A program made the position numbers and the translations under genes. Below the pieces are notes generated by a model. The model was not told where the DNA came from. It did not search any database and saw nothing but the letters and a program-made list of their open reading frames with translations. From NCBI GenBank assembly GCA_036924085.1, contig JAVGWX010000011.1, forward strand, positions 38,602,970 to 38,666,969: a DNA stretch of 64,000 nt, read 5' to 3'. The stretch is from Ariolimax columbianus. Taxonomy: Eukaryota; Mollusca; Gastropoda; Stylommatophora; Arionidae. Position 1 is the stretch's first letter; the number at the start of each line of letters is the position of its first letter. Below are positions 19,290 through 29,202 of this stretch, piece by piece.

Positions 19290-19950
19290 TAATTGAACAA
19301 CTTTTATCACTTGGGCTTGGTTTGGCTTTGTTCGTTCTCAATCTCGCGCTACCAAGTCCTAAAAAGTGCAAAGTAGCAGAATGCAGTCCAGAGAACGGCA
19401 TGCGTTGTGTCGTAGTTTACAACTTGACTGCAATATTTGCACCTTTCGGTCAAACATATCCGACTTCAGTAGACAATTCTTTTAGTACCGGGTTAGCCTT
19501 CTCTCTTCGATCCCTTCTTCTTATCGAGTCTGCTCTGTTGCAGCCTGTTATCCAGGATCACCACGTGGACGTGTAGAACGGTTTTGGCAGTTCTGGTTCT
19601 CTGGTCCTGACGCTGGCAGTCAGCTATGAGTCGCTGGTCCTGACGCTGGCAGTCAGCTATGAGTCGCTGGTCCTGACGCTGGCAGTCAGCTATGAGTCGC
19701 TGGTCCTGACGCTGGCACTCAGCTATGAGTCGCTGGCCCTGACTCTGGCAGTCAGCTATGGGTCGCTGACCCTGACGCTGGCAGTCAGCTATGGGTCGCT
19801 GGCAGTCAGCTCTGGTTCGCTGGCTCTGGCGCTGGCAGCTATGGGTCGCCGGTCCTGACGCTGGCAGTCAGCTATGGGTCGCTGACCCTGACCCTGGCAG
19901 TCAGCTATAGGTCGCTGACCGATGCAGCACATGCGCTGCTCATTTGAAAA
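19290..19950 (-). mobile_element. RepB copy, AAGCC tail type, with long VNTR
   Basis: The minus-strand 3' end reads GAGAACGAACAAAGCCAAACC (near 19312-19332), the AAGCC tail type. Body blocks TTGTAAACTACGACACAACG and CTCCACGTGGTGATCCTGG (reversed) are well kept. The 5' half is a 33-bp VNTR. Confidence 0.85.
19595..19925. repeat. RepB VNTR, 33-bp unit, about 10 copies
   Basis: Units such as GTCGCTGGTCCTGACGCTGG plus CAGTCAGCTATGA, with one shortened unit near 19795-19845. Confidence 0.9.
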
Positions 19951-19984
19951 GATTTGGTGCTGAAGGGTTAATTAAAGAGATTCC

Positions 19985-20475
19985 TAAGAATCTAATAAAT
20001 CTGCAATAAAAGTGATGCTCACTATTTTTTGGAACATCAAAGGTGTCGTGTTGAAAGATTGCCCGTCTCATGGCACCGTTAATGGGCAATATTATGAAGA
20101 TTTTCTTACCAAACTAAGAAAGACTGTGACCAAAAAACGAGGGATAGCTCGCACTCAAATTCTGCCTTTGCTTTTAGACAACGCGCACTATCATAAAGCA
20201 AGGCTTGTGCTGCAAACAGCCAACGATTTTAATATTGAAATTCTTCCACACCCACCATATTTTCCGTATTTAGCTTCATCAGACTTTTTTCTTTTCCCAA
20301 AACTTAAAAAAAAAACCAGCTGAAAGGAAATAATTTTGTCAGTGACGAAGATGTCATACTGGCTTGTGATAATTGGTTTAGTTCGAAAAATATGTTACTT
20401 TATTCTGATGGCTTTTCAAGGTCACTCAGAAATGTATAAATTCAGGTGGTGACTACATTGAGAAGGAATAAGCAC
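19985..20475 (+). pseudogene. Mariner-family transposase, C-terminal half
   Basis: Encodes the catalytic half of a mariner-type DDD transposase. Reads IFWNIKGVVLKD, NGQYYEDFLTKLR, LLLDNAHYHKARL, ILPHPPYFPYLASSDFFLFP, a frame break near 20322, then NNFVSDEDVILACDNWFSSK and GDYIEKE-like remains. The second and third catalytic Asp are present with 34 residues between them (DD34D). The first, in the FWDxKG motif, is Asn, so the copy is catalytically dead as well as truncated. N-terminal HTH and inverted repeats not found. Confidence 0.9.
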
Positions 20476-20664
20476 TGTGGCAAATTTCAACTTTCGCCTC
20501 CTACTCCTTCATGGACAGGGTAAAGACTTATGAGAAGCCCCCTTGTATTAGCAGAGTTTCATGGACAAAGCGATTGATCGGTGGCCTTGTTGATTCTGTG
20601 CATGTGTACGTGCAGACGGAGGACGTTGTAAACACCTGTTGTTATCTCAGCTCTGTGTTGATTA
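20476..20664. other. Possible mariner 3' flank and spacer
   Basis: No inverted repeat identified. Otherwise unassigned. Confidence 0.35.
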
Positions 20665-21115
20665 CGTTATGTTGTTCTTGAATGGTCACCATGAGTAAGT
20701 TTACTCTTTTGTGCCGGGGCCGTGGTAGCGCAGCTGGTGTGGGATTTTTTTCTGATCACAAACTGGTCCCTGGGGTCGACCCAGCCACAGAGAAATTGGG
20801 TACCAAAAACATCTGGGAAGTAAAGGCGGCCGGCGTGATGCTGACCACATCATCCACTATGTGCCGTTGGTTACAAAATAATATAGGCCTAACACCATAT
20901 TTCCTATGTGCTGTTGGTTACAAAATAATATAGGCCTAACACCATATTTCCAATGCGCCGCATGGCCTGACGAGATCTTTTAACCCTTATGTGCCCCTGA
21001 AAAGGGCGTTAAGTGCCTGGTTGCAGTAGCTTTCCTATTATTCCGCGCGTGCTGATGAAGGTGGAACGCAGTCCCCCAAGCGGGTTTGCTGTGCTTAGCT
21101 TTGTCGGTTCTCATC
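20665..21115 (+). mobile_element. RepA fragment split by a SINE-like insertion
   Basis: The left end GTTGTTCTTGAATGGTCACC and AGTTTACTCTTTTGTGC stop at 20717. RepA resumes at about 20988 with GCCCCTGAAAAGGGCGTTAA, GCAGTAGCTTTCC and GTGCTGATGAAGGTGGAACG, and fades near 21115. No minisatellite follows. Confidence 0.7.
20718..20987 (+). mobile_element. tRNA-like SINE inserted in RepA
   Basis: Starts GGGGCCGTGGTAGCGCAGCT, an A-box-like head (GTGGTAGCGCAGCTGG), with GGGGTCGACCCAGCC as a B-box-like element about 45 bases on. Contains a 47-bp tandem duplication (units starting at 20866 and 20913, GTTGGTTACAAAATAATATA...). A different family from SINE-C, -D and -E. Confidence 0.55.
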
Positions 21116-21178
21116 GTTGTTGTCCATGACCTGCTATTATAACCGATAGGCAGGGACGTCCTCAGCTACCGAGACATA

Positions 21179-22053
21179 CGATGGGCGTTTATGTTAAACC
21201 GGGACTTTGTTTTTGTAATAAATTTATTTTTTCAAGTACTTACAATGCTATTTATTTGTCGATATAATCTCCTGCAACGTTTATGCACATATACCAACGT
21301 TTAAGTAATGCTTGAATAGCTTCCGCGTAGAAAGATTTGTCAGTATGTCTGAACCAATCCAGGACAGCCTGTTTCACTTCATCATCAGTGCTGAAATGCT
21401 GACCTCCAAAGAATTCTTTTACTGGTTCAAACAGGTGAAAATCGCATGGAGTGGAGTCTGTGCTGTAAGGTGGATGTGGCAATACCTCCCAGTCGAGTTG
21501 CTACAGATGGCACATAATGCGGTGTCCGCCCTTTGTCATCAAACCAGTCCGTCTTTTCCCACAGACGGTTATGCACTTCACTCAAAATACGTATGTGCTG
21601 TTCACCGTTGATAGTGGCACCACGGGGTAGAATATCAACATCCATGATAACTCGTTTCACAATCTGAATATTCACAGGAATTACTGGTGGGTTGAGAGCT
21701 ATCACGGCCAGAATCATCACTCACGGATGTACGGTCTTCCTTAAAAAGTTTACACCATTCCAATATCTTACTGCGGTTTAGTGTCTCATCGCCGTATTGT
21801 GATTGCAGTCTTCTGTAAATTTCCACAGGTTTCATGCCATCTTTCACAAGACACTTCATCATAACACGCTCTGCTATGCAAGTACTAACAGTGTTTTTCG
21901 CCATTTTTATCTATCTGTCATGTGACTGGTCCATGGCAAATGGGCCACCTAACAGTAACAGGACACAAGTGCCCCTAACTAATGATACTAGCTCCATCAC
22001 CCATTCAGGTATAACTGGAACAAACAGTCAAGATTTGATTTGAACGCCTCTCG
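21179..22053 (-). mobile_element. Mariner element with both ends, internally deleted
   Basis: Bounded by TA at 21177-21178 and 22054-22055. Termini CGATGGGCGTTTATG (left) and, on the other strand, CGAGAGGCGTTCAAAT (right) form imperfect inverted repeats. Minus-strand transposase pieces in order: SIAERVMMKCLVKDGMKP-like HTH (21905-21800; here TCIAERVMMKCLVKDGMKP), SKILEWCKLFKEDRTSV, then a break, GATINGEQHIRILSEV, a frameshifted zone, HPPYSTDSTPCDFHLFEPVK and AGDYIDK. The catalytic centre is largely lost. At 875 bp it is about 400 bp shorter than a usual mariner. Non-autonomous and dead. Confidence 0.88.
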
Positions 22054-22055
22054 TA

Positions 22056-22169
22056 TGTTCAAATAGGGCTAAAAGGCGACGGTTTAGTATGTTGAATGTG
22101 CTTTCGAGGCCTGTCCTTCCCGTGACTTCGTTCTTAGAGGTCCAGCCTTGCCAGTGGCAGTGGATAGAG
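22056..22169. other. Unassigned spacer
   Basis: Flank between the mariner and the duplicated segment. Nothing recognised. Confidence 0.4.
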
Positions 22170-22364
22170 TTCAGTGCGCTAATCTTAGTTTCGGTCATTT
22201 ATTCTCTTTTCACCCCCAAATTTTCAATACCTCCACTTTTGAATTCTTCTCTTTCCAAGAAATGCGACCTAATCTTCTATACAGTCACATTTTGAAGGCT
22301 TAAGTACTCTTTTCAACTTATTATTCAGTGTCCATGTTACTTAGTGACAAGTAAAATAGTTTAT

Positions 22365-22500
22365 CCTGACAATTATCAGTTTAGTAGTGACGAGTATACA
22401 TAATACCTGACAATTATCAGTTTTGTAGTGACGAGTATACATAACACCTGACAGTTATCAGTTTTGAAGTGACGAGTATACATAACTCCTGACAATTATC
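22365..22500. repeat. About 38-bp tandem repeat, 3-4 units
   Basis: Units of ACCTGACAATTATCAGTTTT plus GTAGTGACGAGTATACATAA. Also present at 30590-30720 in the paralogous segment. Confidence 0.85.
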
Positions 22501-22551
22501 AATTTCAATATATGATTTATCTCTTTGGATGTCAGTATGTGTCACATGTTG

Positions 22552-22980
22552 CTAAATACCATCTTGGTCATACCTATTCTTTTTCTGATTTCTTTTTCTC
22601 ACTTCCCATATTCCGTTTTTATATGACCTAGATAGGAGAAATACTGTACCTGTTCCAGTAGTTGATATACATGGTTTCTTGTCACTTTTCCCAATTATCA
22701 TAGTCTTTGTTTTCTTTATGTTTATGTCTAGTCCAAACCCTTGACTTATTTTGTATATTGTTGTCACAAGCTTATGCAATTCTTGATCACTTTTTGCCAT
22801 CATAACTGTATAATCCGCATATGTAATGTTATTGATTGCCACTCCTCCAATGACTAGCCCTGGCATTCCTGCTATCTGTTTGCATATTTTTTCTGTCGCG
22901 ATATTAAAAGACAATGGTATAATACACATCCTAGTCTCAATCCTCTTTTTACATCCTTACTGGGAGAGTATAGCTTGTTT
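22552..22980 (-). pseudogene. LINE reverse transcriptase relic
   Basis: The minus strand reads SFNIATEKICKQIAGMPG, then IGGVAINNITYADYTVMMA, then GFGLDINIKKTKTMIIGK. This is the palm around motif C of a non-LTR RT. The expected YADD is YADY (second catalytic Asp lost), identical in copy 2 at 31220-31250, so the mutation predates the duplication. No intact ORF. Confidence 0.88.
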
Positions 22981-23261
22981 ACTCCCTCTCAAATAATTAT
23001 ATACAATAAAATGGAGAGGAAATGGAAGGACATTGATGGACTAACAATTTACTAATCGTCGCATTAACCCACCTTGATGTCCTAAACAGATTTAACAGTT
23101 AATGGTAATTATTATTACTTCAGTATTATCATTATAAATAAAATTCAGTCAGTATTATTCGCATGCTGTTCAGATCTGTAATAGGGATGTCAGAGTCAGT
23201 GGTGTGAATGTTAGTGACCAAGCCCTAGTGGAAGGGTCAGTTGGAGCAGAGTCTGTATACA

Positions 23262-23795
23262 ACCAGTTTCATTTACATTTCCTTGCTCTAAAAGCTATGG
23301 TCATTCTTATATTCTTAAATGAACTAACTGTCCCTGCCTCCACTGCTTCCTGTGGCAATGCATTCCAAGCATTCACCACTATCTGACTAAGAATATATTT
23401 CCTAAAATCTAATCTGGACCTTTCTTTAGTTAATTTGTAGCTATGCCCTCTTGTTCGTGTAGGAAGCTGTATTTTGAAAAAAATCAACTTGCTGTAGTCT
23501 GATTTATCCTTTTCTTTTCTTCGTGCTATCTATCATCTTATAAACCTGTATTAAGTCACCTCGAATTCTTCTCTTTTCTAGACTCAGAAGGCCGGTTTTC
23601 CCGTGTCTTTCTTCATAACTGTAATTTTGTCGCTCTCCTTTGTGTCCTTTCCATCATGTTTATATCCCTTCTACGATAAGGACTCCAATCCTGTACACAG
23701 TACTCTAATCTAGGTCTAACTAATGCTTTATACAATTTGACTATCACTTTCTTAACCCTATGTTTAATATTTCTTTTGATCATACCTAACGATTA
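23262..23795 (-). mobile_element. L2L LINE 3' part
   Basis: The minus strand contains [19 protein letters not shown], then [21 protein letters not shown], the end of a CR1/L2-type ORF2, with upstream decayed RT thumb region to 23795. The 3' terminal TTAAC repeats are missing here. The copy continues from the duplicated segment. Confidence 0.85.
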
Positions 23796-23799
23796 GAGA

Positions 23800-23945
23800 T
23801 TAAAGAGGGAAGGTAAATTCGGTCCCCAAAATACCATACTGAAATAGGATGTGTCGGACTGAGAGGCGAAGACCTCTCTGTAAACTACGACACAACGTCG
23901 CAAACTTCTTTGTCATGACCGAGAGTGAAGAAGAAGACAAGAAGA
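23800..23945 (+). mobile_element. RepB 3' fragment, GAA tail type
   Basis: GAGGGAAGGTAAATTCGG, GATGTGTCGGACTGAGAGGC, CTGTAAACTACGACACAACG and a GTGAAGAAGAAGACAAG tail. Confidence 0.65.
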
Positions 23946-24589
23946 TTGTTTTATTTTCTGGGCTGAAAATGGACAAACTGGACTTGTCTCTCCACATCTT
24001 CGCTTATTAAGTTTACTTAAAATCTCCTCCGTGGTAAAATGCTCTCTAAATGGGGGGATTGTAGTGGCTTACCGAGTTCGCCGTCACCATCTGGATTAGT
24101 AAGAAAGTCCAGAACATTTACTCTATAAATGAGATTCAAGGAATAGAGATCACGAAAAGAATATCATAATAATTGAGTAGAAGAAAAGCAATACTTTGAA
24201 ACCCTTTTCTAAACAATAACAGCATCGGGAAAGTCACAATGTAAACCTGTTTACAGATGCATTGTTTTCGCTGTCAAACATTAACAACTGCCAAGTTCTT
24301 TGTTAGTTTCCTGGTTAATGAAGGAAGAGAGTATTCAACACGAGTGAAGGCAGCACGACCTACTTTGGAGGCAATCATCTCTTGTCACGATTTCCAGACT
24401 AACTTTAGATACTGTCAACCAAGTGTTTGTGCAGGGGTCGGCTAATTTACACACTTCTGATAAGGAGGATGGGTTTGCGGGTTAAAAGGATGTGAGAGAG
24501 CAATGGATCAATCGTGTACTGTTAATGCAAAACTCAGCGTACTCATATTGTGGTTGGCGCTGAATACAATCTGTTTAAGGTTAAGTGCT
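23946..24589. other. Unassigned spacer
   Basis: No gene or repeat family recognised. Confidence 0.4.
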
Positions 24590-25062
24590 CTCTAACGCTA
24601 CTCAAGACTAAAGGACTGGATACGGGCTACGTTTTTGACGAGATATGCAAAACTGATTGTCGGATTTCGGAATTACAGTTATGAGGAAAGACTCATAAAT
24701 ACCAGTCTACGGTGTATAGAAATGAGAAGAATTCGAGGCGATTTAATACAGGTTTATAAGATAATCAACGGGAAGGATATGTTAAACCAACAAGATTCTT
24801 AGTGTCTATCTGGCTACAAGAACAAGAGAGCACATTAATTAAAGGAAGGTCCGGATTATATATTAGCAAATATCTTTTTTAGTCAGAGAGCGGTGAATGT
24901 GTAAAATACATTGCAAATAGCGGCGGCAGGGTCAGTTAATGCGTCCAAAAGTAAACTGGATGCACTTAGCTATTATTAGATTAAGTTGAGTACAAGAAAC
25001 GGGTTGTATACAGACTCTGCAAAGTCTTCTAAACCAGTATAAAGAAGTTAATTTAAATTAGA
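24590..25062 (+). mobile_element. L2L LINE 3' part with 3' end
   Basis: Plus-strand copy of the L2L terminal region. TTATGAGGAAAGACTCATAA, GCGATTTAATACAGGTTTAT and ATTAAAGGAAGGTCCGGATT align with 38880-39065. The 3' end GTCTTCTAAACCAGTATAAA is followed by GAAGTTAATTTAAATTAG, then RepA. Many stops. Confidence 0.8.
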
Positions 25063-25385
25063 AGATTAACGTCTGGTCAGTTAAACGTACTGATCGGACA
25101 GATTAGTCAGGATCAGGCGAAATATACTGACCAATACCTACCACCTCTCTTCAACGCAGTTCTTCGTGACAGTCTGGCTAGCTAGGCGGGGAATCGATAT
25201 GATCATCGTAGTAGTGGGCAACTCGCAGATGAAGCCAAGCATAACACAAACGCCTGGGGAATCCCGGCCTACCTTCATCAGCACGCTCAGGATGTGAGGA
25301 AATCTGCTGCAACTCGCCACTTAATGCCCTTTTCAGCGGGCACACAAGAGTAAACTACTCATTGTGGGCATTAAGCAACAACGGC
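25063..25385 (-). mobile_element. RepA copy, abutting L2L 3' end
   Basis: Reversed right end GATTAACGTCTGGTCAG, one array unit, reversed body (GATCATCGTAGTAGTGGGCA, TACCTTCATCAGCACGCTC) and left end TACTCATTGTGGGCATTAAG then CAACAACGG. Confidence 0.85.
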
Positions 25386-25514
25386 GCGTCCTGCTATAAC
25401 CAAAATGACTATGGGATTAAAAGGGCGTAGGTTCACCAAAAAGGTTAAACATTCGTCCCAATTACAAGAAATGTTAGGATTTTTCTGAAGAGGATCAATA
25501 AAACATAATGAACG

Positions 25515-25622
25515 TTGTTATTGTTTAATGCCCACGATGATAAAATTTACCCTTTTGTGCGCCCGAAAAGGACGTTAAGTAGCGGGTTGTAGTAGCTTCC
25601 ATCGCATCCTTAGCATGCCTAA
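25515..25622 (+). mobile_element. RepA left-end fragment
   Basis: GTTGTTATTGTTTAATGCCC, TTACCCTTTTGTGCGCCCG and GGACGTTAAGTAGCGGGTTG, ending at GCATCC. Inverted relative to the copy at 25063-25385, about 130 bp away. Confidence 0.75.
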
Positions 25623-25627
25623 ATAGA

Positions 25628-26150
25628 ATGGGCTCGGGATCAAGATGCTGAGCAGCGCATGAGCTGCAGTGGTCAGTGACCCATAGCTGACTGCTAGCGT
25701 CAGGGCCAGCGACCCAGAGCTGAGCAGCGCATGAGCTGCAGTGGTCAGCGACCCACAGCTGACTGCTAGCGTCAGGGCCAGCGAACCATAGCTGAGCAGC
25801 GCATGAGCTGCAGTGGTCAGCGACCCATAGCTGACTGCTAGCATCAGGGCCAGCGAACCATAGCTGCCAAGACCCTTCTACACCTCCACGCGGTGATCCT
25901 GGATAACAGGCTGCAATAGAGTAGACTGGCTACGGAGAATGGATCGGAGAGGGACTGCTAACCCGGTACTCAAAAAATGATTGCTGAAGTCTGATGTGGT
26001 TGACCGAAAGGTGCAAATATCGCAGTCAAGCTGTAAACTACGACACAACGCATTCCGTTCTCTGGACTACATTCTGCTACTTAAGCCCTTTCAGGGTTTG
26101 GAAGCGGGAGATTGACAACGAACGAAGCCAAGCCAAGCCATTTAGAAGGT
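25628..26150 (+). mobile_element. RepB copy with 72-bp VNTR, AAGCC tail type
   Basis: 5' end GGGATCAAGATGCTGAGCAG, three 72-bp repeats (agcagcgc phrases at 25651, 25723 and 25795), body CTCCACGCGGTGATCCTGGA, GGTGCAAATATCGCAGTCAA and CTGTAAACTACGACACAACG, and 3' end GACAACGAACGAAGCCAAGC. Confidence 0.85.
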
Positions 26151-26249
26151 TATACGTTGAATTCCCCATCATAATAACTCGTTTGCTGGTTCAAACTAGG
26201 GCTCTCTAACACGCCGCCCTCCATTTCTTACGTTGCCGACTGTATCCTG

Positions 26250-26620
26250 ATTGCCGTCGAAAGATTGGATTAATATGCTCAGCAGTGCATGAGCTGTAGC
26301 CGTCAGCGACCCAAGGCTGACTGATAGCTTCAGAGCCAGCGACCCAGAGCTGCCAAGACTTTTCTACATCTCCACGTGGTGATCCTGGATAACAGGCCGC
26401 AACAAGGCAAACTGGATAAGGAGAAGTTATCGAAGAGGGGAGGCTAATCCAGTACCCAAAAATGCCATTCTGAAGTCGAAGTGTCGAACCGAAAGGTGCA
26501 AATATCGCAGTCACCCTATGAACTACGACACAACAAATTCCGTTCCGGAACAAAATCCTGCTGCTTGCAAAAGCCTTTTTTCAGGGATTGATAGCGGAAG
26601 TTTGAGAACGAACGGAGAAA
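26250..26620 (+). mobile_element. RepB copy, single-unit form
   Basis: ATGCTCAGCAGTGCATGAGC, one VNTR unit, CTCCACGTGGTGATCCTGGA, GGTGCAAATATCGCAGTCAC, and the end GAGAACGAACGGAGAAATAG. The near-consensus length (about 365 bp) matches the 361-bp copies. Confidence 0.8.
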
Positions 26621-26707
26621 TAGAAGTGGTAGAGTTAACCCAGACATGAAGATGTATTCTAAATCATTTTCTCTTTATAATAAGGAATTGTATCGTGCCT
26701 GGCATGC

Positions 26708-27251
26708 TTCTTCTTCTTCTTCTTCTTCTTCGTACGCAGTCAGACAGTAACCATTATTTTTTCGAAAAAAGCGGCGGTCATCCTGAGGCTGTCGACACTG
26801 CCATAGAGCTTGTCTTGCAGTTCCTCTGGTGATGGCCACATCTGCTCTCTCTGATCCTCGTATGCCGGGCAGTTCTGCAGCAGATGTTCAGCGGTCATTT
26901 TACCGGTACCGCACGGGCATTCGTCGGTACCACCTATCTTCAATTTGTTGAATAGGTGGTACCTCAGTCTATTGTGGCCAGTGCGAAGTCTGAAGACAAC
27001 GACATGCTCTCTTCTGTTCAACTGGTAATAGGCATCGTTTTTGGTATAACCAGTATGTTCGGTTTCCCATTTGGTCATGTATCTGGCTTTGATAAGCCGT
27101 TTTGACTCTTCGTACGTCATACTAGTATCTGTTTGTGGTAGTCTTGCACCTTCTTTTGCCAGTCTGTCTGCCTCCTTGTTGCCTTGGATGTTGCAGTGTG
27201 ATGGGACCCACTGTACCACTACCCTTTTTGGTGCGGTCTGCTGGCACAGTT
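26708..27251 (-). mobile_element. JocL LINE, short 5' truncation, 13-bp target duplication
   Basis: Flanked by GTGCCTGGCATGC at 26695-26707 and 27252-27264, a perfect 13-bp target-site duplication. Tail (TTC)n on the plus strand at 26708-26728. Sequence matches 15742-16270 with few differences. Confidence 0.96.
26740..27219 (-). CDS. JocL RNase H C-terminal ORF fragment
   Basis: 159 codons from VQWVPSHCNIQGNKEADRLA to the native stop after KIMVTV. Includes the terminal RNase H Asp (NKEAD), then RREHVVVFRLRTGHNRLRYH, ECPCGTGKMTAEHLLQNC (CCHC-like zinc motif) and LYGSVDSLRMTAAFFEK. Retains the 11 bases deleted in the longer copy, so this shows the true C-terminus. Truncated upstream and not expected to act alone. 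Confidence 0.85.
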   Translation of the reverse strand: MVQWVPSHCNIQGNKEADRLAKEGARLPQTDTSMTYEESKRLIKARYMTKWETEHTGYTKNDAYYQLNRREHVVVFRLRTGHNRLRYHLFNKLKIGGTDECPCGTGKMTAEHLLQNCPAYEDQREQMWPSPEELQDKLYGSVDSLRMTAAFFEKIMVTV

Positions 27252-27264
27252 GTGCCTGGCATGC

Positions 27265-27287
27265 ATCTTCTTCTTTTTCTTCTTCTT

Positions 27288-27318
<31 letters not shown>

Positions 27319-27664
27319 TTATTATTATTATTATTCTCCTCCTCCTCCTCCTTCTTCTTCTTCTTCTTTTTCTTCTTCTTTCTTTTCTCCTCCTCCCCCT
27401 CCTTTTTCTTCTCCTTCTCCTTATTCTTCTTCTTCTTCTCCTTCTCCTTCTCTTTCTTCTCATTCTTCTTCACCTTCTTTTTCTTCTCCTTCTCCTTCTT
27501 CTTCTTCTTCTCCGTTTCTCCTCTTTCTTCTTATTCTTCTTCTCCTTCGTCTTCTTCTTCTCCTTCTCTTTCGCCTTTCCCTTCCTCTTCTTCTACTTCG
27601 TCTTGGCTTTCTTCTAGTTTTTTATTTTCCGCCTCTTCCTTATTCTTCTTCCTCCTCCTCTTCG
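27265..27664. repeat. 400-bp polypyrimidine tract (TTC/TCC/TTA)
   Basis: Strand-asymmetric CTT, CCT and ATT triplets. Produces long Ser/Phe/Leu or Lys/Glu/Arg frames in all registers, none of them genes. Lies at the 3' side of a minus-strand RNase H fragment (27665), so it may be an expanded LINE (GAA)n tail. Confidence 0.95.
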
Positions 27665-27830
27665 ATCAACTGATGCTATGTTTCTATGTCGGAGACTGCG
27701 TTACATGTTTTCGCCGATCCCCCACAATTTTTCGCGCATGGTCGCTCCCCCGTGCCAGACAGCCTCTCTTTGGTGTGCATAAGTTGGCCAGTCCTGCAGG
27801 ATATAGTCTGGTGTTTGATGGAATGTCAAT
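27665..27830 (-). pseudogene. RNase H C-terminal fragment of another jockey-like LINE
   Basis: The minus strand reads HQTPDYILQDWPTYA, then REAVWHGGATMREKLWGSAK. This corresponds to the C-terminal block after RNase H (CG..QTPEHILQ.C) in jockey-like elements, but differs from JocL. It is followed directly by GAGGAGGAAGAAGAA. Confidence 0.7.
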
Positions 27831-28329
27831 CAAAATAAATTTGAACAATTTCAAAGGTTTTAATAGTAGAATTTTGAAAGAAAAGAAAAAAACGCGTTCA
27901 AATCAGTGACATAAGGATGTCAAAGTTTCCGCACTGGGTCCTCCGCTCTACCTACCGATCCATCGCAGGTCATACAAATGTTTCAGGTTTTGCTATAGTT
28001 ATGTTTTGAATGTACACTTGGTTTTGTGACCGATGTACAAACGGCGAGAATTATGGTTGTCGATGTTAGCCTTATAATAGCCTCATTTGTTTGTCCATGA
28101 AGGCGTGTCTTTCTTCCAGCGACGGTCCAGCCTTTCAACCACAGACAGTCGGATTGGTTATATTAGGGACTACATTGTATTAGGTATAACCTTTTTATGC
28201 TTGTAGGTGTTCAATTCCCTATCTCGCTACTTTTTTCTTTCCCAACAGAAATCTATGTATCCATTTACAACTGGGTCGACTTGAACGGTCTGCCGGAGTC
28301 TTTTTGTATGACAAGGAAAAGAACAGCAC
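27831..28329. other. Unassigned spacer
   Basis: No gene or family recognised. Confidence 0.4.
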
Positions 28330-28507
28330 CACTGCCTCACAGAGAGCATGTCGTTAGAGACGACTAACTATGTGACATGACGTAACACCGACCATGGTTA
28401 GGTCGTTAGTTAAGAGCAGCATAGATGGTGCCTAACAGGTTGCCGGTTTACTTTACTCTAGTGTTCGAGTCTATTAAGATGGACTCGCACATCGGTTAAC
28501 CACCCTC
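28330..28507 (+). mobile_element. SINE-F copy
   Basis: Aligned with 35700-35880: CACTGCCTCACAGAGA, GGCGACTAACT-like, ACCGACCATGGTTAGGTCGT, AGAGCAGCATAGATGGTGCC, TTTACTTTACTCTAGTGTTC and CGGTTAACCACCCTC. tRNA-like head is plausible (GGTTAGGTCGTTAGTTAAGA). Confidence 0.6.
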
Positions 28508-28544
28508 CAAGGAACTGGTTGTACACATAACATGCAGAGTCTTC

Positions 28545-28965
28545 TCTTGTTTACGAATGCCCACAATGAGTAGGCTTTTTTGAGCGACTTAAAAAGGACG
28601 TTAAGTGGCGGGTTGCAGTAGCTTTCCTCACATTCGGAGCGTGCTGATGAAAGTGGACCAGGCTCCTCCAAGCGGTTGGGCTATGCTTGGCTTCAACTGC
28701 CTGTCGCTCACTACTACAAGGATTACATCGATCCCTCACCTTGTTAGCGAGGATCAAATGAATACAGCCATTTTCCATGTAGGGACTGCTGGGAAGTCAA
28801 GGTGAGGGTCTTGGCCAGTGTATTTTGTCTGACCTTGACTAACATGTTTGATCAATATATTTTGCCTGACCCCGACTAACATGTCTGATCAGTATATTTT
28901 GCCTAACCCCGACTAATATGTTTGATCGGTATATTTTGCCTGACCAGACGTTAGTCTTCCTCCCC
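28545..28965 (+). mobile_element. RepA copy with about 3 array units
   Basis: TTTACGAATGCCCACAATGA, GGACGTTAAGTGGCGGGTTG, GTGCTGATGAAAGTGGACCA, body, three 37-bp units, and right end CCTGACCAGACGTTAGTCTT then CCTCCCC. Followed at 28966-29004 by an L2L 3' end scrap (TTCTAAACCGGTGTAAAGAA). Confidence 0.88.
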
Positions 28966-29202
28966 GCAGAATATTCTAAACCGGTGTAAAGAAGTCAAGT
29001 TAAGTATGTAAGTTTGTGTAACCGGGCTCGAACTGGGACGATTTGCCGTTAGAAACCAATGTCATATTACTCTTCTTCTGAGACTCGTTAATTATGTACG
29101 TTTGTGTTTACCGTCAGATCGCGTGGTAGCTGGCCTGGGGCTAGCTTCTCACGAGAGTTGTTTCCCTAGAGTGATAAAATGCCTGTCTGTCTTGCCTATG
29201 CG

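Larger units (their letters stand above)
22170..23400 (-). repeat. Duplicated LINE-containing segment, copy 1
   Basis: Matches 30395-31850. Identity is about 90 percent by eye at the left (22180-22350) and about 99 percent over 22985-23290. Holds an RT relic (22552-22980), a 3x repeat (22365-22500) and the start of an L2L copy. Confidence 0.85.

Noticed and set aside
21049..21070. Hammerhead-like CTGATGAAGGTGGAACG within RepA
   Set aside because: The CTGATGA box is part of the conserved RepA body, but no GAAA block follows and no stem II can be drawn.
27071..27909. Overlapping 160-219-codon frames on both strands
   Set aside because: Mostly the polypyrimidine tract plus the antisense of the JocL RNase H fragment.
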